Assembly (NCBI GenBank): GCA_022843305.1
Contig: JALHNX010000022.1
Span: 1 to 35,492, forward strand
Direction: 5' to 3'
From: Pyrinomonadaceae bacterium
GTDB lineage: Bacteria > Acidobacteriota > Blastocatellia > Pyrinomonadales > Pyrinomonadaceae
Length of the DNA stretch: 35,492 nt
Shown one piece after another: positions 32,063 to 35,492 of this stretch (position 1 is the stretch's first letter; each line of letters starts with the position of its first letter). The notes below the pieces were generated by a model. That model was not told the origin of the DNA. It saw only the letters and a program-made list of their open reading frames with translations, and did no database searches. The position numbers and the translations under genes are program-made.

Positions 32063-32234
32063 AGCTGTTTGAAAACCCGAAAGACGATAAAAAAACAAGC
32101 AATATCAATTATCCAATATCCATTAACTTTAAAGGGTTAGATCGCTGCTTAACCTAAAAAATAATTGGTAATTGGTAATTGGTAATTGATAAATCCGGTT
32201 TCCGTTCCCGATCTTTCCGAGTTTTCAAACAGCT
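32063..32234. repeat. MITE-like element containing an AATTGGT palindrome
   Basis: The outer arms AGCTGTTTGAAAAC (32063-32076) and GTTTTCAAACAGCT (32221-32234) are perfect complements. Inside lies a second palindrome. Its left arm at 32101-32125 is a degenerate 7-base repeat, and its right arm at 32161-32190 is four TAATTGG/TAATTGA heptamers. The element occupies most of the gap before the M14-type peptidase; with 31915-32062 it explains the 487 bp between the two flanking genes. No gene is seen. Confidence 0.8.
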
Positions 32235-32339
32235 TCATAGAACACGAAAAAAGCGCCGCTTTTTAACTGCTGAGTGTTTCAGAATCTCCCAAAATCGGCT
32301 AAAATCTTCAACAAATCCGAATGGAGTTCCTATAACCAA

Positions 32340-34736
32340 ATGAAAAAATCTTTAACAATCTTTGCGTCTCTGCGTCTCTGCGGTTTAATTCTTGTTTCCG
32401 CCTTTACGGTTTTTGCCCAAACCAAAATTCCCGCGCCGAAAGATGTTCTCGGCTTTACGCCCGGTGATGACCGGAAACTGGCAAGCTGGGCGCAAGTTAT
32501 CGAATATTTCAAAAAGCTCGACGCGGCTTCTGACCGCGTAATGTTTGAAGAGATCGGCAAAAGCACGGAAGGCAAGCCGTTCGTTTACGCGACGGTTTCC
32601 AGTCCGGCGAATCTGAAAAAGCTGGCGTTTTATAAAGACATCCAGAAAAAACTCGCCGATCCGCGCCTCATCAAATCGAACGATAAAACGGCGCAGTCGC
32701 TCGTCAAACAGGGCAAAAATATCGTCCTCATCACCTTCGGCATTCACTCGACGGAAGTCGGCAGTTATCTTTCTTCGATGCTCATCGCCGAACGCTTGGC
32801 GAACGCTTCGGACGCGGAAACGCAGAAGATTTTGGAAAATACGATCATTCTGCTCGTCCCGTCTTTGAATCCCGACGGCGTTGATATTGTCAAAAACTGG
32901 TATGACAAAACTCTCGGCACGCCGTTTGAGGGAACAACGCCGCCCGAGCTTTATCAGAAATACGTCGGACACGACAACAACCGCGACTGGTATGCTTTTA
33001 CGCAGATCGAAACACAACTCACGGTTGATAAAATCCATAACGAATGGCATCCGCAGATCGTCCACGACGTTCACCAGCAGGGCGCGAACGGCGCACGGTT
33101 TTTCATTCCGCCGTATATGCCGCCCGTCGAACCGAACGTGCCGAAGCAAATTGTCGAAGGCTTTACGGAATTAGGTTCGTATATGGCTGACGATATGCGG
33201 AAAAAAGGTTTGCAGGGCATCACGACCAACACGACCTACGACGCGTGGACACCGGCGCGCGCCTATTCGCACTATCACGGCGGCGTGCGCATTTTGTCGG
33301 AAACCGCGTCGGCGCGAATCGCTTCGCCAATCACGATAAAATTCGAAGACCTGCGCGGAGCAAGCGGCGGACTCGACGCGAAAGTAGAATCGCCAAACTT
33401 TTCGCCCGTCTGGAAAGGCGGCGAATGGCGTTTGAGAGATATTACGAACTATATGACGACCGGCGCGTTTTCGCTGCTCAAACACGCGTCCGACAACCGC
33501 GAAAAATGGCTTTCGAGATTTTACGAAATCGGCAAAGAAGCCGTCAGACCGCGCAAAGACGGCGAAACTTTCGCTTACATTTTCGCGCCGAAACAAGAAG
33601 TAAAGCGCACGAGGGAATCAGACAGTTCGGGGAAAAATCTCGATGATAAATCAAGACAGGATGCGCTGCTCTATATTTTGGAAAGAGCCGGCGTCGATAT
33701 TGACGAACCGCTTCCCTTCACGGCAGACGGCATAAAATATCCGAAAGGCACGCAGGTCGTCAAACTCGCGCAGCCTTACGGCGCTTTTGCCAAAGCATTA
33801 CTCGAAAAACAAGTTTATCCCGATCTAAAAGACGACAAAGGCAATCCGATTCCGCCTTACGATGTGACGGCGCACACGCTTTCGCTCTTGATGAACGTCG
33901 AATTTACCGAAGTCAAAAAACCGTTTACATACCGGATGCCGCGTGAAGGTTTAGGAAGCAACTCAAATAGCAGCTACGGAGTCAGCCATCCGCCAAACTA
34001 CAGAATTTACAAATCGCGCATTCCCAATATGGACGAAGGCTGGACGCGCTGGCTCGTCGAAGAAAGCGGCTACGCGCCGGATATTCCGCGTTTCGATTCA
34101 ATTTTAGATAATGAAATCCGAACGAAAATCAGACAGGGAATGTATTTTAGCACTGAGGCAATCATTTTCCCCGACCAATCGCCAGCGCAGATCCTGAACG
34201 GCTACGCGAAAGGCGCGATGCCCGATGAATTGACGGGCGGCGTCGGCGCGGAAGGCGTCGCGAATTTGCGGAAATTCGTCGAAGAAGGCGGCACTTTGGT
34301 TTTCCTGAACCGCGCGTCGAATTTCGCCATCGAGCAGTTCAAACTGCCCGTCAAAGATGTCACGAAAGACTTGCCGCGCAAGGATTTTTTCATTCCCGGC
34401 TCGATTCTCAGAACCGAACTCGACACGACGCACCCGATTGCCAAAAATATGCCGAAAGAATCAATCGCGTGGTTCGAAAACTCGCCCGCGTTCGAGATTC
34501 AGACCGACCCGCTCGCGCTCTCGAAAAATTTCCGCATCATCGCTTCGTATCCGAAAGACCCGAAAGACATTTTACTTTCCGGCTGGGCATTAGGCGCGGA
34601 AAAAATCGCGGGCAAAGCCGCGCTTGTCGAATTCACCGTCGGCAAAGGCAAGATCGTGCTGTTCGGTTTCCGCCCGCAATACCGAGGACAATCGCTGGCA
34701 ACTTTTCCATTGCTTTTTAATGCGATTGCGAATTAA
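32340..34736 (+). CDS. secreted M14-family zinc carboxypeptidase-like protein
   Basis: The protein is 798 residues when started at MKKSLTIF; an upstream in-frame start would bury the signal peptide. The signal peptide spans 1-26 (VFA|QT). The M14 domain lies at about 45-390: zinc ligands H136 and E139 in GIHSTEVG, SLNPDGVDIV, substrate-binding HDNNRDW with Arg215 and the third zinc ligand in IVHDVHQQGA. RILSETAS holds a likely catalytic Glu. The C-terminal 400 residues include a glutamine-amidotransferase-like segment (NLRKFVEEGGTLVFLNRAS, GKIVLFGFRPQYRGQS) common in large secreted M14 proteins. It probably degrades extracellular peptides. Part of the signal peptide (ASLRLCG) is encoded by a tandem octamer, 32361-32384. 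Confidence 0.9.
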   Translation: MKKSLTIFASLRLCGLILVSAFTVFAQTKIPAPKDVLGFTPGDDRKLASWAQVIEYFKKLDAASDRVMFEEIGKSTEGKPFVYATVSSPANLKKLAFYKDIQKKLADPRLIKSNDKTAQSLVKQGKNIVLITFGIHSTEVGSYLSSMLIAERLANASDAETQKILENTIILLVPSLNPDGVDIVKNWYDKTLGTPFEGTTPPELYQKYVGHDNNRDWYAFTQIETQLTVDKIHNEWHPQIVHDVHQQGANGARFFIPPYMPPVEPNVPKQIVEGFTELGSYMADDMRKKGLQGITTNTTYDAWTPARAYSHYHGGVRILSETASARIASPITIKFEDLRGASGGLDAKVESPNFSPVWKGGEWRLRDITNYMTTGAFSLLKHASDNREKWLSRFYEIGKEAVRPRKDGETFAYIFAPKQEVKRTRESDSSGKNLDDKSRQDALLYILERAGVDIDEPLPFTADGIKYPKGTQVVKLAQPYGAFAKALLEKQVYPDLKDDKGNPIPPYDVTAHTLSLLMNVEFTEVKKPFTYRMPREGLGSNSNSSYGVSHPPNYRIYKSRIPNMDEGWTRWLVEESGYAPDIPRFDSILDNEIRTKIRQGMYFSTEAIIFPDQSPAQILNGYAKGAMPDELTGGVGAEGVANLRKFVEEGGTLVFLNRASNFAIEQFKLPVKDVTKDLPRKDFFIPGSILRTELDTTHPIAKNMPKESIAWFENSPAFEIQTDPLALSKNFRIIASYPKDPKDILLSGWALGAEKIAGKAALVEFTVGKGKIVLFGFRPQYRGQSLATFPLLFNAIAN
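32361..32384 (+). repeat. three tandem octamers inside the signal-peptide codons
   Basis: TTTGCGTC, TCTGCGTC and TCTGCGGT follow one another directly and encode residues 8-15 (F-A-S-L-R-L-C-G) of the M14-type peptidase. The unit style resembles the short tandem units of the palindromes elsewhere in the window, but no complementary arm is found nearby. Confidence 0.65.
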
Positions 34737-34778
34737 TAACTTAATTCCCAATCGCCGGAAATAATGATTTGGACTAAC

Positions 34779-34791
34779 GCGGCTCTGCCGC
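34779..34791. repeat. isolated GCGGCTCTGCCGC hairpin
   Basis: This perfect short palindrome is identical to the 13-mer at 4771-4783, in the 179-bp gap between the peptidase and the NfeD-like gene. The flanking sequences differ. It lies about 40 bp beyond the peptidase stop and may serve as a weak terminator. TATAAA at 34886-34891 is a possible -10 for the next gene. Confidence 0.6.
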
Positions 34792-34915
34792 AAATAAATT
34801 CGTTAAGAAAAGATAGACTTTTGAATTTGAACAAAGCATTATACCAACAATCGGGTTTTTGAAACTGCCAATTTTCAAAATTCGTTATAAAATACGGACA
34901 CGGAGAAAATCGCAA

Positions 34916-35485
34916 ATGACCGATTTTAGCTTGATGACAATTTTTTTGGCAATCGGCGGACTTGGTTTCTTATTTCTGCTGGTCTCGTTTATCGTCGGCG
35001 ATATTTTTGACGCAATCGGATTCGATTTCGATATGAATCTGGACGCGAATCACGATTTCGGCGTGTTTGACAGCCGCGTGATTGCGATATTTTTAACGGC
35101 TTTCGGCGGATTCGGAGCAATCGGTGTTTCGCTCGGTTACGGTGCGCTCGCCGGCTCGCTTTTCGGCATTTTGGGCGGCGTCGCGTTCGGCGCTTTGGTC
35201 TTTTATTTCGGCAGATTTCTGTATCGCCAGCAGTCTTCGAGTTCGGTGACGGAAGAAGATTTGATCGGACGCACGGCGCAGGTCGTCGTCGCGATTCATC
35301 CGAACCAGATCGGACAGATTTCCTGCCGCGTCGGCGAAGAACGCGTCGAAAGAATCGCCCGCGCGCGTGACGGCGCGGAGATCAAAGCCGGTCAGACGGT
35401 TTTTATCGAAGAAATCACGGGCGACGCGGTCATCGTCAGCGTTGACGACGGCGAAAGGCTTTCGCTTTTTTCGGAGAAAACTTAA
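34916..35485 (+). CDS. NfeD-like membrane protein with OB-fold domain
   Basis: The protein is 189 residues when started at MTDFSLMT, with GGAG 10 nt upstream; an in-frame start 57 bp earlier lacks a ribosome site and adds a basic tail. Two or three transmembrane helices lie at about 5-28, 54-75 and 76-100. A C-terminal OB-fold domain follows (about 115-185): DLIGRTAQVVVAIHPNQIGQISCRVG, then KAGQTVFIEEITGDAVIVSV. This is the NfeD C-terminal pattern. NfeD proteins act with SPFH/stomatin or flotillin proteins in membrane microdomains. The partner gene is expected just downstream, outside the window. The window ends 7 bp after the stop. Confidence 0.8.
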   Translation: MTDFSLMTIFLAIGGLGFLFLLVSFIVGDIFDAIGFDFDMNLDANHDFGVFDSRVIAIFLTAFGGFGAIGVSLGYGALAGSLFGILGGVAFGALVFYFGRFLYRQQSSSSVTEEDLIGRTAQVVVAIHPNQIGQISCRVGEERVERIARARDGAEIKAGQTVFIEEITGDAVIVSVDDGERLSLFSEKT

Positions 35486-35492
35486 AGTTCTG

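Noticed and set aside
3071-32234. CRISPR array
   Set aside because: The repeats are short tandem units or inverted arms without regularly spaced unique spacers, and no cas gene is present.
32385-33149. Open frame of 254 codons on the minus strand opposite the M14-type peptidase
   Set aside because: It is antisense to codons of the zinc-binding domain. The product is arginine/phenylalanine-rich and typical of a shadow frame.

Overview
The window is a stretch of bacterial chromosome that most resembles Acidobacteriota, probably class Blastocatellia. This is inferred from gene content and not from any search. The supporting genes are an ECF sigma factor of the acidobacterial/planctomycete type followed by a 952-residue serine/threonine kinase with a C-terminal beta-propeller, a large OPT-family transporter, a secreted M14-type peptidase of about 800 residues, and many secreted proteins with Gram-negative-type signal peptides. 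No rRNA, tRNA, CRISPR array, prophage or transposase gene was recognised.

Layout. Bases 1-4060: the 3' end of a DUF3226-like gene, a secreted cyanophycinase-like peptidase (minus), two tandem fatty-acid desaturases and a sensor histidine kinase. Bases 4069-6637 (minus): a C-terminally truncated alpha/beta hydrolase, a GNAT acetyltransferase, a small secreted protein and a peptidoglycan-binding-like protein. The last two share a homologous leader. Bases 6824-11227 (plus): ECF sigma factor, membrane-anchored kinase and an OmpR-type response regulator. Bases 11231-14787: an uncharacterised PD-(D/E)XK nuclease-like protein, an SGNH hydrolase, a lipoprotein and a PaaI-type thioesterase. Bases 14872-18595 (minus): a DUF2490 protein, a polytopic membrane protein and a secreted protein with one CxxCH haem motif. 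Bases 18835-21620 (plus): an ABC exporter, a small membrane protein and a broken LolA-like gene. Bases 21799-25455: a FAD monooxygenase divergent from a histone-H1-like protein, then a serine beta-lactamase-like hydrolase. Bases 25464-31852 (minus): a secreted protein, ClpA, a tiny secreted peptide, a BrnT/BrnA toxin-antitoxin pair and an OPT transporter. Bases 32340-35485 (plus): the M14-type peptidase and an NfeD-like membrane protein.

Most genes are ordinary housekeeping, envelope or signalling genes. The striking feature is what lies between them. Most of the larger intergenic gaps hold a long, often near-perfect palindrome. Several build their arms from short tandem units of 7-8 bp (AATTGGT, GGAGAGT, TTTTTCAC and CATTCTG/CATTTTA types). 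Others are strings of hairpins that keep a constant centre (GGCTCTGCC, or CTNNAG) while the stems differ. Others look like MITEs of 140-240 bp with terminal inverted repeats. One such palindrome sits in frame inside the nucleotide-binding domain of the ABC exporter. Another supplies the last residues and stop codon of the sigma factor. A tandem octamer encodes part of a signal peptide. These palindromes are the best candidate for an undescribed system in the window.

Two possible regulatory links stand out. The two desaturases share a phased TTAC promoter array and lie beside a histidine kinase with almost no extracytoplasmic loop, which suggests membrane-state sensing. Two unrelated small genes (5665-5937 and 6128-6637) share an 85-nt leader with a conserved hairpin.
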